64,000 bases of DNA. Origin: Streptomyces sp. AV19 (GTDB taxonomy: Bacteria > Actinomycetota > Actinomycetes > Streptomycetales > Streptomycetaceae). Under the pieces are notes generated by a model. It made no database searches and was not told the DNA's origin. It worked only from the letters and a program-made list of their open reading frames with translations. The position numbers were made by a program, and so were the translations under genes. Below are positions 26,333 through 34,346 of this stretch, one piece after another (positions within the stretch are counted from its first letter, which is position 1; every line of letters starts with the position of its first letter). The DNA lies in assembly GCF_015999245.1 (NCBI RefSeq), contig NZ_JAEAMR010000010.1, forward strand, positions 954,047 to 1,018,046, in the 5' to 3' direction.

Positions 26333-26926
26333 ATGCTCCACGGCGTCGACGTCAGCAGCTACCAGAGCACCAACTACCCCATCCGCGGCCAGGATTTCGC
26401 CTTCGTCAAGGTCACCGAAGGCATGTCGTACACCAACCCCCGGTGGGTCGCGCAGCGCGACCGCGCCCGCTCCGGCGGACTCGTGGTGGGGTACTACCAC
26501 TACGTCACCCCGGGCTCCATGTCCGCCCAAGGGAATCGTTTCCTCGGCAAGATCGCGTTACGCGAGGGCGACATCCTCGCCCTCGACTGGGAGCACTCCG
26601 GCGTCTCCGGCGCCGACAAGGACCGCTGGCTCGCCCACGTCCGCGCCAAGGCCCCCGGCCACCGCGTCGTCCTCTACTGCAACCGCGACTTCTGGTTCCA
26701 TCGCGACACCACGAGCAACGCCGGCGACGGCCTGTGGATCGCCGATCCCGAGCACGCGGCGGGCCGGCCCGGGGTGCGGCACGCGTGGACGTTCCACCAG
26801 TACGACATCTCCGGCGGCATCGACCGCAACGTCGCCCGCTTCTCCACGCGGGCGCAGCTGCGCGCGTGGGCGCGCCGCCGCACCGTACAGGAGGAGTCGT
26901 CCCAGGGGGAGCCACCGCAGGAGTGA
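26333..26926 (+). CDS. GH25-family muramidase (lysozyme), TTA codon
   Basis: 197 aa, single GH25 domain that cleaves the MurNAc-GlcNAc bond of peptidoglycan. Visible are the N-terminal GVDVSSYQ (Asp6), FVKVTEG, VGYYHYVTP and the catalytic pair in ALDWEHSG (Asp85, Glu87). There is no signal peptide or wall-binding domain. Leu76 is encoded by TTA (26558-26560), the codon read by the bldA tRNA in Streptomyces, so translation is probably restricted to late growth or development. AAGGGG precedes the ATG, and a perfect CATGTACATG lies at 26295-26304 upstream. Confidence 0.88.
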   Translation: MLHGVDVSSYQSTNYPIRGQDFAFVKVTEGMSYTNPRWVAQRDRARSGGLVVGYYHYVTPGSMSAQGNRFLGKIALREGDILALDWEHSGVSGADKDRWLAHVRAKAPGHRVVLYCNRDFWFHRDTTSNAGDGLWIADPEHAAGRPGVRHAWTFHQYDISGGIDRNVARFSTRAQLRAWARRRTVQEESSQGEPPQE

Positions 26927-26935
26927 TGTAACACT

Positions 26936-26978
26936 TGCTTGCAAAAATTTCACACTAAGTGTGTGATGTTTGCGAGCA
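26936..26978. promoter_or_regulatory. 43-bp symmetric operator upstream of DeoR gene
   Basis: Two nested inverted repeats share the same centre (26957): outer TGCTTGCAAA (26936-26945) / TTTGCGAGCA (26969-26978), and inner CACAC-TAA-GTGTG (26951-26963). The element is AT-rich against its surroundings and lies just before the regulator's ribosome site. It is a strong candidate for autoregulation by the DeoR/GlpR protein. Confidence 0.65.
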
Positions 26979-27008
26979 TGTCCATCACCCCCAGAGGAGC
27001 ACAACGTC

Positions 27009-27806
27009 GTGCACAGTCGGGAGACCGAGGCCGAGCGGCGCAGGCGCCGGCTGCTGCGCCAGGTCATGGAGGAAGGCGCCGTACGGATCGACGCGCTCGC
27101 GGAGCGGTTCCAGGTCAGCACCATGACCGTGCACCGCGACCTGGCGGACCTGGAGGCCCGCCGGCTGCTGGAGAAGCGCCGCGGCATGGCCGTCGCGCCG
27201 CCCAACCTCACCCTGGAGACCGCCACCCGCTTCCGTGAGCACGAGCAGGCGGAGATCAAGGAGGCGTTCGCGGCGGAGCTGGCCAAGGAGGTCGGCCCGG
27301 GCGACACCGTGCTGATGGACTGCGGGTCCACGCTCTTCCCGCTGGCCCGCAGACTGGTCACCGTCGAGCGGATCACCGTGATCACCAACTCGCTGCGGGT
27401 GGCCGGGCTGTTCGGCCAGTGGGGCGTCACCGACGTGATCGTGCTCGGCGGCGGCTACCGCCCCGACTTCGAGGCGTGCGCCGGTACGGAGACCCTGCGC
27501 CAGCTCTCCCGCGTCCGCGCCGACATAGCCTTCTCGTCGCCCACCGCCGTCAGCTCCGGGCGGCTCTTCCACCCGGTCCAGGAATGGGCGGACCTCAAGG
27601 AGGCCCTCCAGGGCGCCGCCAACCGCAGCGTCCTGGCCGTGGACCACACCAAGTTCGGCCGCACCGCCACCTACGCCTACGGCGACGCCGGCGGATACGA
27701 CCTCGTCGTCACCGACACCGCGACCCCCGAGGACGAGGTCGCCGCGATCGAGCACCTCGGCGTTCCCGTGAGCGTCGTCGCACCGGCCACCCCCGACCCT
27801 TCCTGA
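27009..27806 (+). CDS. DeoR/GlpR-family sugar-catabolism regulator
   Basis: 265 aa. An N-terminal helix-turn-helix (RLLRQVMEEGAVRIDALAERFQVSTMTVHRDLADLEARRLL) is followed by the DeoR C-terminal sugar-phosphate sensor with DTVLMDCGSTLFPLAR, ITVITNSLRVA, VIVLGGGYRPDFEACAG and VLAVDHTKFGRTATYA. The start is GTG 27009 with AGAGGAGC 8 nt upstream. It is the first gene of an operon with a polyol dehydrogenase and xylulokinase, so the effector is likely a pentulose or its phosphate. It probably binds the large palindrome just upstream. Confidence 0.92.
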   Translation: MHSRETEAERRRRRLLRQVMEEGAVRIDALAERFQVSTMTVHRDLADLEARRLLEKRRGMAVAPPNLTLETATRFREHEQAEIKEAFAAELAKEVGPGDTVLMDCGSTLFPLARRLVTVERITVITNSLRVAGLFGQWGVTDVIVLGGGYRPDFEACAGTETLRQLSRVRADIAFSSPTAVSSGRLFHPVQEWADLKEALQGAANRSVLAVDHTKFGRTATYAYGDAGGYDLVVTDTATPEDEVAAIEHLGVPVSVVAPATPDPS

Positions 27807-27821
27807 GAGGCACCACCCGAC

Positions 27822-28820
27822 ATGCGCGCTCTGGTCATCGAGACTCCCGGCGACTTCTCCGTCCGCACGGTCCCGGACCCCGCTCCCGGCCCCGGAGAGG
27901 TGGTCGTCAAGGTCGCCGCCGTCGGCATCTGCGGCACCGATCTGCACATCGTCCAGGGCGAGTTCGCACCCACGCCGTACCCGATCATCCCCGGCCATGA
28001 GTTCACCGGCGAGGTCGTGGCGCTCGGCCCGGGGGTGAGCGGCGTGCGCACCGGGCAGAAGGTCGCCGTCGATCCGTCGCTGTTCTGCGGCGCCTGCCAC
28101 TACTGCGCCATCGGCCGCGGCAACCTCTGCGAGAACTGGGGCGCGATCGGCGACACCGTGGACGGCGCGATGGCCGAGTACGTCGCGGTGCCCGCCGCCA
28201 ACTGCTACCCGCTCCCGGAAAACGTGGACCTCGTGCACGGCACGCTGATCGAGCCGCTGTCCTGCGCCGTGCACGCCTTCGACAAGCTGCCCCGCGACCT
28301 GGGCGCGCACTACCTGATCTACGGCGCCGGGACCATGGGCCTGATGATGCTCCAGCTCGCCGTGCGGGCGGGGGCCGCGTCGGTGTCCGTCGTGGACATC
28401 AACGAGGCGCGGCTGAAGGTCGCCGAAGGGCTCGGCGCCGACTCCGTGGCGACCAGCGCCGAGGAGCTGAACCGCCCCCAGGGCTGGGAGATCGTGATCG
28501 ACTGCACCGGCGCCGTGCCGGTGATCGAGGACGCGCTGCGGCACATCCGGCGCGGCGGCACCTTCCAGCAGTTCGGCGTCGCGCCCTCGGCCGCCACGGC
28601 GTCGTTCTCCCCGTTCCGGATCTACAACGACGAGATCACCATCGTCGGCTCGATGGCCGTGGTGCACAGCTTCGGACGGGCCGTGGAGCTGATGGCCAAG
28701 GGCGTCCTGGACGCGGACACGATGATCACCCACAGCTTCGCGCTCGACGACTTCCCCGCCGCGCTGGAGACGTTCACCGCCGGCGCAGGCCGCAAGATCC
28801 AGATCCGCCCGGCCGGCTGA
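27822..28820 (+). CDS. Zinc-dependent polyol (sugar-alcohol) dehydrogenase
   Basis: 332 aa medium-chain dehydrogenase. Catalytic zinc ligands are Cys37 (GICGTD), His59-Glu60 (GHE); structural zinc cysteines are Cys89, 92, 95 and 103. The NAD-binding motif is IYGAGTMGLMML, with an acidic VVDINEARL after it favouring NAD. The layout fits arabinitol, xylitol or sorbitol dehydrogenases, oxidising a polyol to a ketose such as D-xylulose. It starts 15 bases after the regulator and is followed in 13 bases by xylulokinase, which matches that product. Confidence 0.88.
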   Translation: MRALVIETPGDFSVRTVPDPAPGPGEVVVKVAAVGICGTDLHIVQGEFAPTPYPIIPGHEFTGEVVALGPGVSGVRTGQKVAVDPSLFCGACHYCAIGRGNLCENWGAIGDTVDGAMAEYVAVPAANCYPLPENVDLVHGTLIEPLSCAVHAFDKLPRDLGAHYLIYGAGTMGLMMLQLAVRAGAASVSVVDINEARLKVAEGLGADSVATSAEELNRPQGWEIVIDCTGAVPVIEDALRHIRRGGTFQQFGVAPSAATASFSPFRIYNDEITIVGSMAVVHSFGRAVELMAKGVLDADTMITHSFALDDFPAALETFTAGAGRKIQIRPAG

Positions 28821-28833
28821 AGGAGACGAAACC

Positions 28834-30246
28834 GTGGCCATCGTGGCCGGAGTGGACAGCTCCACCCAGTCCTGCAAGGTCGTCGTCTGCGACGCGGAGA
28901 CCGGCGAGGTCCTGCGCAGCGCCCGGGCCCCGCACCCCGAGGGCACCGAAGTGGACCCGGAGTCCTGGTGGCGGGCGCTGTGCGCGGCGGGGACCGGGCT
29001 CCTGGAGGACGTGGACGCGGTCGCGGTCGCCGGGCAGCAGCACGGCCTGATCGCCGTGGACGCGCGGGGCCGCACGGTCCGCGACGCCCTGCTGTGGAAC
29101 GACACCCGCTCCGCCGGCGCGGCGGAGCGGCTCGTCGCCGAACTCGGCGGCCCGGCCGCCTGGGCTGAGGCCACCGGCACCGTGCCCGTCGCCGCCGTCA
29201 CCGCCGCCAAGCTCCGCTGGCTCGCCGACCACGAGCCCGCGCACGCGGACCGCACCGCGTCCGTGATGCTCCCGCACGACTGGCTGACCTGGCGCCTGCG
29301 GGGCGGCGCGGACGCCGGCGCGGAGCCCGTCACCGACCGCGGCGACGCCTCCGGAACCGGCTACTACGCCCCCGCCGAGGGCCGCTACCGCACCGACCTC
29401 CTCGCCCTCGCCTTCCGCGGCCGGACGCCCCGGCTCCCGCGCGTCCTGGGCCCGTTCGAGGCGGCGGGCCGCACCCCGGGCGGCGCCCTGGTCGCGGCGG
29501 GGACGGGTGACAACATGGCCGCCGCCCTGGGCCTGGGCATCGGCGACGGCGACGTCGTCGTCTCCCTCGGCACCAGCGGCACCGCCTTCGCCCGCTCCGC
29601 CCGGCCCACCGCCGACCCGTCCGGCGCGGTCGCCGGATTCGCCGACGCGACGGGGCAGTTCCTGCCCCTGGTCTGCACGTTGAACGCCGCCCGCGTGATG
29701 AGCTCCGCCGCCCGCATGCTCGGCGCCGACCTCCCCGGCCTGGAACGCCTCGCCCGCCAGGCCCCGCCCGGCGCCGACGGCCTCGTCCTCCTGCCCTACC
29801 TCGGCGGCGAACGCACCCCCAACCTCCCCGGCGCGGCGGGCAGTCTGCACGGCATGCGCGTCGCCAACACGACCCCGGCCCACCTCGCCCGCGCCGCCGT
29901 CGAGGGCATGCTCTGCGGCCTGGCCGACGCGCTGGACCGCCTGCGGGACCAGGGCGTACGAACGGGCCGCGTGCTGCTGATCGGCGGCGCGGCCCGCTCC
30001 CCGGTGGTCGGCGAGATCGCGGCCCAGGTCTTCGGCTCACCGGTGACCGTGCCGCGCCCCGACGAATACGTGGCGCTGGGCGCGGCGCGGCAGGCGGCAT
30101 GGGCGCTGAGCGGGCGGGCGGAGCCACCGCGCTGGCGGGCCACGGCCGACGCCGCCGGGATTCCGGCGCCGGAGGACGGGGGAGCGGCGGGGGCTGCGGT
30201 GCGGGAGGCGTACGCGGGGGCGCGGCGGGCGCTGTACGGGGTCTGA
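28834..30246 (+). CDS. xylB: Xylulokinase (FGGY carbohydrate kinase)
   Basis: 470 aa ATP-dependent kinase; D-xylulose to D-xylulose 5-phosphate. The first FGGY domain has VAGVDSSTQSCKVVV, AGQQHGLIAVD (typical of xylulokinase) and ALLWNDTRS. The second has VVSLGTSGTAFA and LLIGGAARSPVVGEIAAQVFG, with the late VALGAARQAAWAL. GTG start at 28834 with AAGGAGA upstream. The final gene of the operon; product feeds the pentose phosphate pathway. No sugar transporter or isomerase lies beside it. Confidence 0.92.
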   Translation: MAIVAGVDSSTQSCKVVVCDAETGEVLRSARAPHPEGTEVDPESWWRALCAAGTGLLEDVDAVAVAGQQHGLIAVDARGRTVRDALLWNDTRSAGAAERLVAELGGPAAWAEATGTVPVAAVTAAKLRWLADHEPAHADRTASVMLPHDWLTWRLRGGADAGAEPVTDRGDASGTGYYAPAEGRYRTDLLALAFRGRTPRLPRVLGPFEAAGRTPGGALVAAGTGDNMAAALGLGIGDGDVVVSLGTSGTAFARSARPTADPSGAVAGFADATGQFLPLVCTLNAARVMSSAARMLGADLPGLERLARQAPPGADGLVLLPYLGGERTPNLPGAAGSLHGMRVANTTPAHLARAAVEGMLCGLADALDRLRDQGVRTGRVLLIGGAARSPVVGEIAAQVFGSPVTVPRPDEYVALGAARQAAWALSGRAEPPRWRATADAAGIPAPEDGGAAGAAVREAYAGARRALYGV

Positions 30247-30392
30247 TATGCCGGGGCTCTGCGGCCGGTGACCCAAGTCGCGGAGTCCGCAGGGATGTTC
30301 ACTCCGGCAGGAGGGCGTGTGCGGGGACGAAAACCGGACGATGCCGCATATTCTCGGTTGCTGTGGGACGACATGACGTGACACGGCCGACG

Positions 30393-31751
30393 ATGTCCGG
30401 CGCGGGACGATGGCGGCTCGCCGCCCTGATCGGCGCCTGCGGCACTGCCGCCCTGGCCGCGCTGCCACTGACACCGGCCGCCGGCCGGCCCGGCGGCGGC
30501 CCGGCGCCGAAGGATGCCCGTCCCCGGGAAGGAACCCGCCCCGGCTGGGGCTTCACCCACACCCAGCACAGCGCCGACCACGGCACCCACGGCGCCACCC
30601 GCAGGGCCGCCGGCCTGCTCTCCACCCGCTCCCTCCCGCAGAACCAGCACATCATGGGCTGGGGCGCGGACAACCCCGAACCAGCCCCGGGACGCTACGA
30701 CTTCGAGTCCCTCGACGAGCGCGTCGCCCTCATGAGGGCCACCGGCGCCACCCCCGTCCTCACCCTCTGCGGCGCCCCCGACTGGATGAAGGGCGGCCGG
30801 AAGGGGCGCACCGACTGGTCCCGCCTGGAGGTCGCCCCCGACCGCCGGCACTACCGGGACTTCGCCCGGCTCGCGGGCACGATCGCCCGCCGCTACCCCG
30901 ACATCAGGCACTTCCTCGTCTGGAACGAACTCAAGGGCTTCTACGACGAGCGCAGGCGCCGCTGGAACTACGAGGGGTACACCGAGCTCTACAACCTCGT
31001 CCACGCGGAGCTGAAGCGGCAGAACCCGCAGAACCTCGTCGGCGGCCCGTACGTCGTGGTCGACCACGACCCGCCCGACGACGAGGACGGTTCGCCCGAC
31101 GTACGCGGCCCCTGGGGCGCGCTCGACCGGCGCTCCGTCGACGTCGTCCGCTACTGGAACGCGCGCAAGGCGGGCGCGGACTTCGTCGTCGTCGACGGAG
31201 CGAGCTACACGCGCGAGGGACACCGGACGATCCCCGACGAGTTCGCCGCCACCGAGAAGTTCACCGACGTCACCCGCTGGCTGAGGAGCGTCACCGGACT
31301 CCCCGTGTGGTGGGCCGAGTGGTACGTCGAGCCGCCCGCCGAGGACGACAGGCCGGGCGGCCGGGACGGCTGGAGCGAGGCGCACCGCACCGCCGTGCAG
31401 GCCACCGCGCTGATGCGCCTCGCGGAGGGCGGCGCGTCGGCGGCCCTCTACTGGAACCCGCAGCGGACCGGGGACGACTGCCCGGGCTGCCTGTGGCGCA
31501 GCACCCACCTCCGCGACGGGGGCCAAGAGCTGCCCATGGCCCGCCTGTTGAACCGCTTCGCCCAGGAATTCCCCCCGGGCAGCGCCTTCCACCCGGTGGC
31601 CGCCACCGCACGGGCAGGCGCGAAGATCCAGACCCTCGCCGACGACGCGGCCGTGCTTGTCGTCAACACCGAGAACCGGCCGGTCGAGGCCCGGGTGGAC
31701 GGGCGGAAGCTGTCCCTCGGTCCGTACGAGGTGCGCTGGCTGGCGCGCTGA
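30393..31751 (+). CDS. Secreted GH39-like glycoside hydrolase
   Basis: About 452 aa. The N-terminus has an Arg-rich signal peptide (RWRLAALIGACGTAALAALPL). The body is a beta/alpha barrel resembling GH39/xylosidase-like enzymes: an early GWGADNPEPAPGRYDFE, the acid/base region FLVWNELKGFYD, and the probable nucleophile in VWWAEWYVEPP. A beta-sandwich-like tail (LVVNTENRPVEARVDG) follows. The start is uncertain: ATG 30393 or GTG 30378, neither with a strong ribosome site. Substrate unknown, possibly plant or microbial polysaccharide. Confidence 0.78.
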   Translation: MSGAGRWRLAALIGACGTAALAALPLTPAAGRPGGGPAPKDARPREGTRPGWGFTHTQHSADHGTHGATRRAAGLLSTRSLPQNQHIMGWGADNPEPAPGRYDFESLDERVALMRATGATPVLTLCGAPDWMKGGRKGRTDWSRLEVAPDRRHYRDFARLAGTIARRYPDIRHFLVWNELKGFYDERRRRWNYEGYTELYNLVHAELKRQNPQNLVGGPYVVVDHDPPDDEDGSPDVRGPWGALDRRSVDVVRYWNARKAGADFVVVDGASYTREGHRTIPDEFAATEKFTDVTRWLRSVTGLPVWWAEWYVEPPAEDDRPGGRDGWSEAHRTAVQATALMRLAEGGASAALYWNPQRTGDDCPGCLWRSTHLRDGGQELPMARLLNRFAQEFPPGSAFHPVAATARAGAKIQTLADDAAVLVVNTENRPVEARVDGRKLSLGPYEVRWLAR

Positions 31752-32039
31752 GCGGGCCGCAGCCGCGCGATGAGTAATCAAGGCGAGTTCGGCGTCAACG
31801 GTGTACGCCGATTCCGGCTCAAGTCGATGTATGTGTCAATGACTTCCGGACAACTGTGACTCATGAGCCTTGCGGGGGCATTGAGGTCCATGCGTTGATA
31901 TTCCCGAAGTCAGGCGCACTCCGATGAATTGCCGCTGTCCCGGGCTTTCGTGCGCCCGCGTGCCGCATTGCCCTGTCATGCCGGCTCCGAGGCATGCCGC
32001 GGCCCGCCCGGCCCGGACACCTCGAACAAGGAGAAACCC
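31752..32039. promoter_or_regulatory. Promoter region of papain-inhibitor gene
   Basis: 288 bases with no credible gene, notably AT-richer than its surroundings around 31780-31920, as expected for a promoter. AAGGAGAAA at 32027-32035 is the ribosome site of the next gene. Confidence 0.4.
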
Positions 32040-32462
32040 ATGCGCGTGTTACGTCCTGTCCGCTACGCGGCCGCCGCCCTGGTCGCTACCGCCACCGGCA
32101 TCGCCGTCGGCGCGGGACCGGCCGCCGCCGACGTCCCGGTCGGCCAGCCGATGAGCGGCAAGATGACCTACTACGACGACCGGGGATACGGCGCCTGCGG
32201 AACGCCGATCGACGCGTCTTCCCAGGACCTGGTCGCGATCCCGGCCGCGTGGTGGACCTCCACCAACCCGAACAACGATCCGCTGTGCAACGGCATATCG
32301 GTGGAGGTCACCTACAACGGCAGGACCATCAGAGTGCCGGTCAAGGACAAGTGCCCGTCGTGCGACCGGACTCACATAGACCTCAGCAAGACCGCGTTCG
32401 AGAAGCTCGCGCCGCTCGACCGGGGCGTGGTCAACGGCGTCACCTGGAAGTTCGTCCGCTGA
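32040..32462 (+). CDS. Secreted cysteine/serine protease inhibitor, SPI-like, TTA codon
   Basis: 140 aa. A signal peptide of about 30 residues (RYAAAALVATATGIAVG...AAA) precedes a double-psi beta-barrel domain: KMTYYDDRGYGACGTPIDA, VEVTYNGRTIRVPVKDKCPSC, THIDLSKTAFEKLA. It has four Cys, probably two disulfides. It resembles the Streptomyces papain inhibitor of S. mobaraensis and expansin/RlpA-like barrels. Codon 4 is TTA (32049-32051), so production should depend on bldA. Strong ribosome site. Expansin-like wall loosening is the main alternative. Confidence 0.85.
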   Translation: MRVLRPVRYAAAALVATATGIAVGAGPAAADVPVGQPMSGKMTYYDDRGYGACGTPIDASSQDLVAIPAAWWTSTNPNNDPLCNGISVEVTYNGRTIRVPVKDKCPSCDRTHIDLSKTAFEKLAPLDRGVVNGVTWKFVR

Positions 32463-32553
32463 GGCGGTGAGTCGATTGAGCCGATGACCGGTGGCGGGCC
32501 GGGGCCGTACGCCGTGGCCCGCCACCGACCGGACGGCCGCGGGGCGGTGGCGA

Positions 32554-33519
32554 TCAGCGCACCCGGCCGCGCGGCTTGAGCGGCACGGGCGGCAGCGGGG
32601 GTGCGGCCAGCGGAGCCCCGTCGTACCCCCGCACCTCCCCGAAGCGCGTACCCGCCGTCCAGTCCTCCTGCGCCCGCGCGATCTCGTCATGGCTGCGGCC
32701 CACGAAGTTCCACCACATCACCAGGTGCTCGTCGAACGGCTCGCCGCCCAGCAGTATGAACGAGCTGTCCACGTCCGCCCGGAGCGGCAGTTCGTGGCGT
32801 CCACATCCGAGGTAGAGCAGCGAGCTGGGCGCCAGCCGCACCCCGTCCACCTCGGCCTCGCCGGACATGGTCAACGCCGCGTACTCGAAGTCCGGCTGGA
32901 CAGGGAGGTGTTGGGTGGCCCCTGCGGGGAGGGCGATGTCCGCGCCGATGATCGGCGTGAACGTCGCCCCGGGGGACGCCGCGCCGTCCAGCTCCCCGAG
33001 GATGACGGTCGCGCCGACGCCCCCGCCGGTCACGCGCGGCAGCTCCGCATGGTGCTCCCAGGCCGGCTCCGCGTGCCGGTGCGCGTCCGGCAGCGCCACC
33101 CACAGCTGCGCCCCGTGCAGCAGTCGTCCATGCTCGCGCGGTGATTCCTCGGAGTGTGCGATGGCCCGCCCCGAGGTCATGAGGCCCAACTCGCGCGGGC
33201 GCACCGTCTGCAGACTCCCGAGGCTGTCGCGGTGCAGCACCTCCCCGTCGTGCAGCCAGCTGACCGTCTGCAGGCCCATGTGCGGGTGCGGCGCCACCTG
33301 CATCCCGGGTTGCTCGGCGATGTCGTCCGGCCCGTAGTGGTCGACGAAGCACCAAGCTCCGATCATGCGCCGCCCCATGCTGGGGAGGAGGCGTCGGACG
33401 ACGTTGCTCTCGCCGAGCGGGACGTTCTTGGAGGGCAGCAGCTCGTGCACGGGCCGGGCGGTGACGTCCTCGCGGCCGCCGCAGAGGGTGGGGGCGGGCT
33501 TGAGATCGAGATTGCTCAT
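32554..33519 (-). CDS. Pirin-family protein
   Basis: 321 aa bicupin. The N-terminal cupin holds the metal-binding set in PHPHMGLQTVSWLHDGEVLHRDSLG and the later HSEESP with RPRELGLMTSGRAIAH. Pirins act as redox-sensing cofactors or quercetin dioxygenases; which applies is unknown. The start overlaps the stop of the upstream 167-aa gene by ATGA, so it belongs to the coupled cassette. Confidence 0.9.
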   Translation of the reverse strand: MSNLDLKPAPTLCGGREDVTARPVHELLPSKNVPLGESNVVRRLLPSMGRRMIGAWCFVDHYGPDDIAEQPGMQVAPHPHMGLQTVSWLHDGEVLHRDSLGSLQTVRPRELGLMTSGRAIAHSEESPREHGRLLHGAQLWVALPDAHRHAEPAWEHHAELPRVTGGGVGATVILGELDGAASPGATFTPIIGADIALPAGATQHLPVQPDFEYAALTMSGEAEVDGVRLAPSSLLYLGCGRHELPLRADVDSSFILLGGEPFDEHLVMWWNFVGRSHDEIARAQEDWTAGTRFGEVRGYDGAPLAAPPLPPVPLKPRGRVR

Positions 33520-34019
33520 GGGTGCACTCTGCCAAAGAGGGTGTCGTTTTGTTGGCTTTTACTCCTTCCGAGGAGGAGGCGCAGCGCGACGGGGTCGGCG
33601 AGGGTCACGTCGTCGTGGGGCGCGGGGAAGAGCCAGTGGGCGCCGGGTGGCTCGCGACGTACGGGCGGCGGGACGGCGAGGTAGTTGGTCCAGTGGTCGT
33701 TGCCGAGGCAATGGGTGCCGGGCTCGTTCCAGGTGAGGGCGGTGGTGGCGGGGACGAGGACGGTGTACTGGTGCTGTCGGCGGGAGACGATGACAGCGCT
33801 GTTGATGCCGGCGGTGCGGAAGTGCCGTTCGACGGCGTCGCGGTCGCGGATGCCGATGATGCCGCTCTCGACGAAGGCCGCAGGTGCGTGGACGGCCGCG
33901 AAGTGCCGCCCGGCCCGGAGCGTCGCGGGCAGGCCCTTGGCCCAGGCTTCGCGGGCGGTACGGGGGTGGGGCTCGCGGGAGACGAGCCAGTTGGCGGCGC
34001 GGGTGGTCTCTCCGGTCAT
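33516..34019 (-). CDS. Hypothetical protein of XRE-pirin cassette
   Basis: 167 aa, soluble, no signal peptide. Recognisable Streptomyces-type segments are ATLRAGRHFAAVHAPAAF, YTVLVPATTALTWNEPGTHCLG and HWTNYLAVPPP, which vaguely recall the N-terminal part of bifunctional primase-polymerase-like proteins found beside XRE regulators. I do not assign a function. It overlaps its neighbours by ATGA on both sides (34016-34019 and 33516-33519), so the three genes are translated as a unit. Confidence 0.75.
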   Translation of the reverse strand: MTGETTRAANWLVSREPHPRTAREAWAKGLPATLRAGRHFAAVHAPAAFVESGIIGIRDRDAVERHFRTAGINSAVIVSRRQHQYTVLVPATTALTWNEPGTHCLGNDHWTNYLAVPPPVRREPPGAHWLFPAPHDDVTLADPVALRLLLGRSKSQQNDTLFGRVHP

Positions 34020-34243
34020 GCGAGCCTCCCTTGCGGGCGAGGCACGCGGACCGTGTCGAGAAGCGCCCCGAGCCTGTCGTGCAGATCGGCGGCCTCCGCA
34101 TGGTTGAGCACCAGGTCCGTCTGGGCCTGCGGCTGGTCGAAGTGGAACAGGGTGAGGGGGACGCGTACTTCGCCGGTGTTCTCGTCGGCTGTGGCCCTGC
34201 CTTCCCTGCGGGGTGAAGCGTGCAAGTGATGGACGCTGCTCAT
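34016..34243 (-). CDS. 75-aa hypothetical protein
   Basis: 75 aa: MSSVHHLHASPRREG, then VRVPLTLFHFDQPQAQTDLV and LNHAEAADLHDRLGALLDTV. The pattern of a beta-strand pair and a helix is seen in small Streptomyces proteins beside XRE genes. It overlaps the next gene by ATGA. About 100 bases separate it from the XRE regulator upstream. Confidence 0.65.
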   Translation of the reverse strand: MSSVHHLHASPRREGRATADENTGEVRVPLTLFHFDQPQAQTDLVLNHAEAADLHDRLGALLDTVRVPRPQGRLA

Positions 34244-34346
34244 GGATGTGGCCCCTGACTCGTGGACGTCCGGTGACGGGGTGACACCGTAGGTCCGCGG
34301 CCCAGAGGCAAGAGGGACAGAACGTCCCCGTGTGCCGGGCTGTCCC

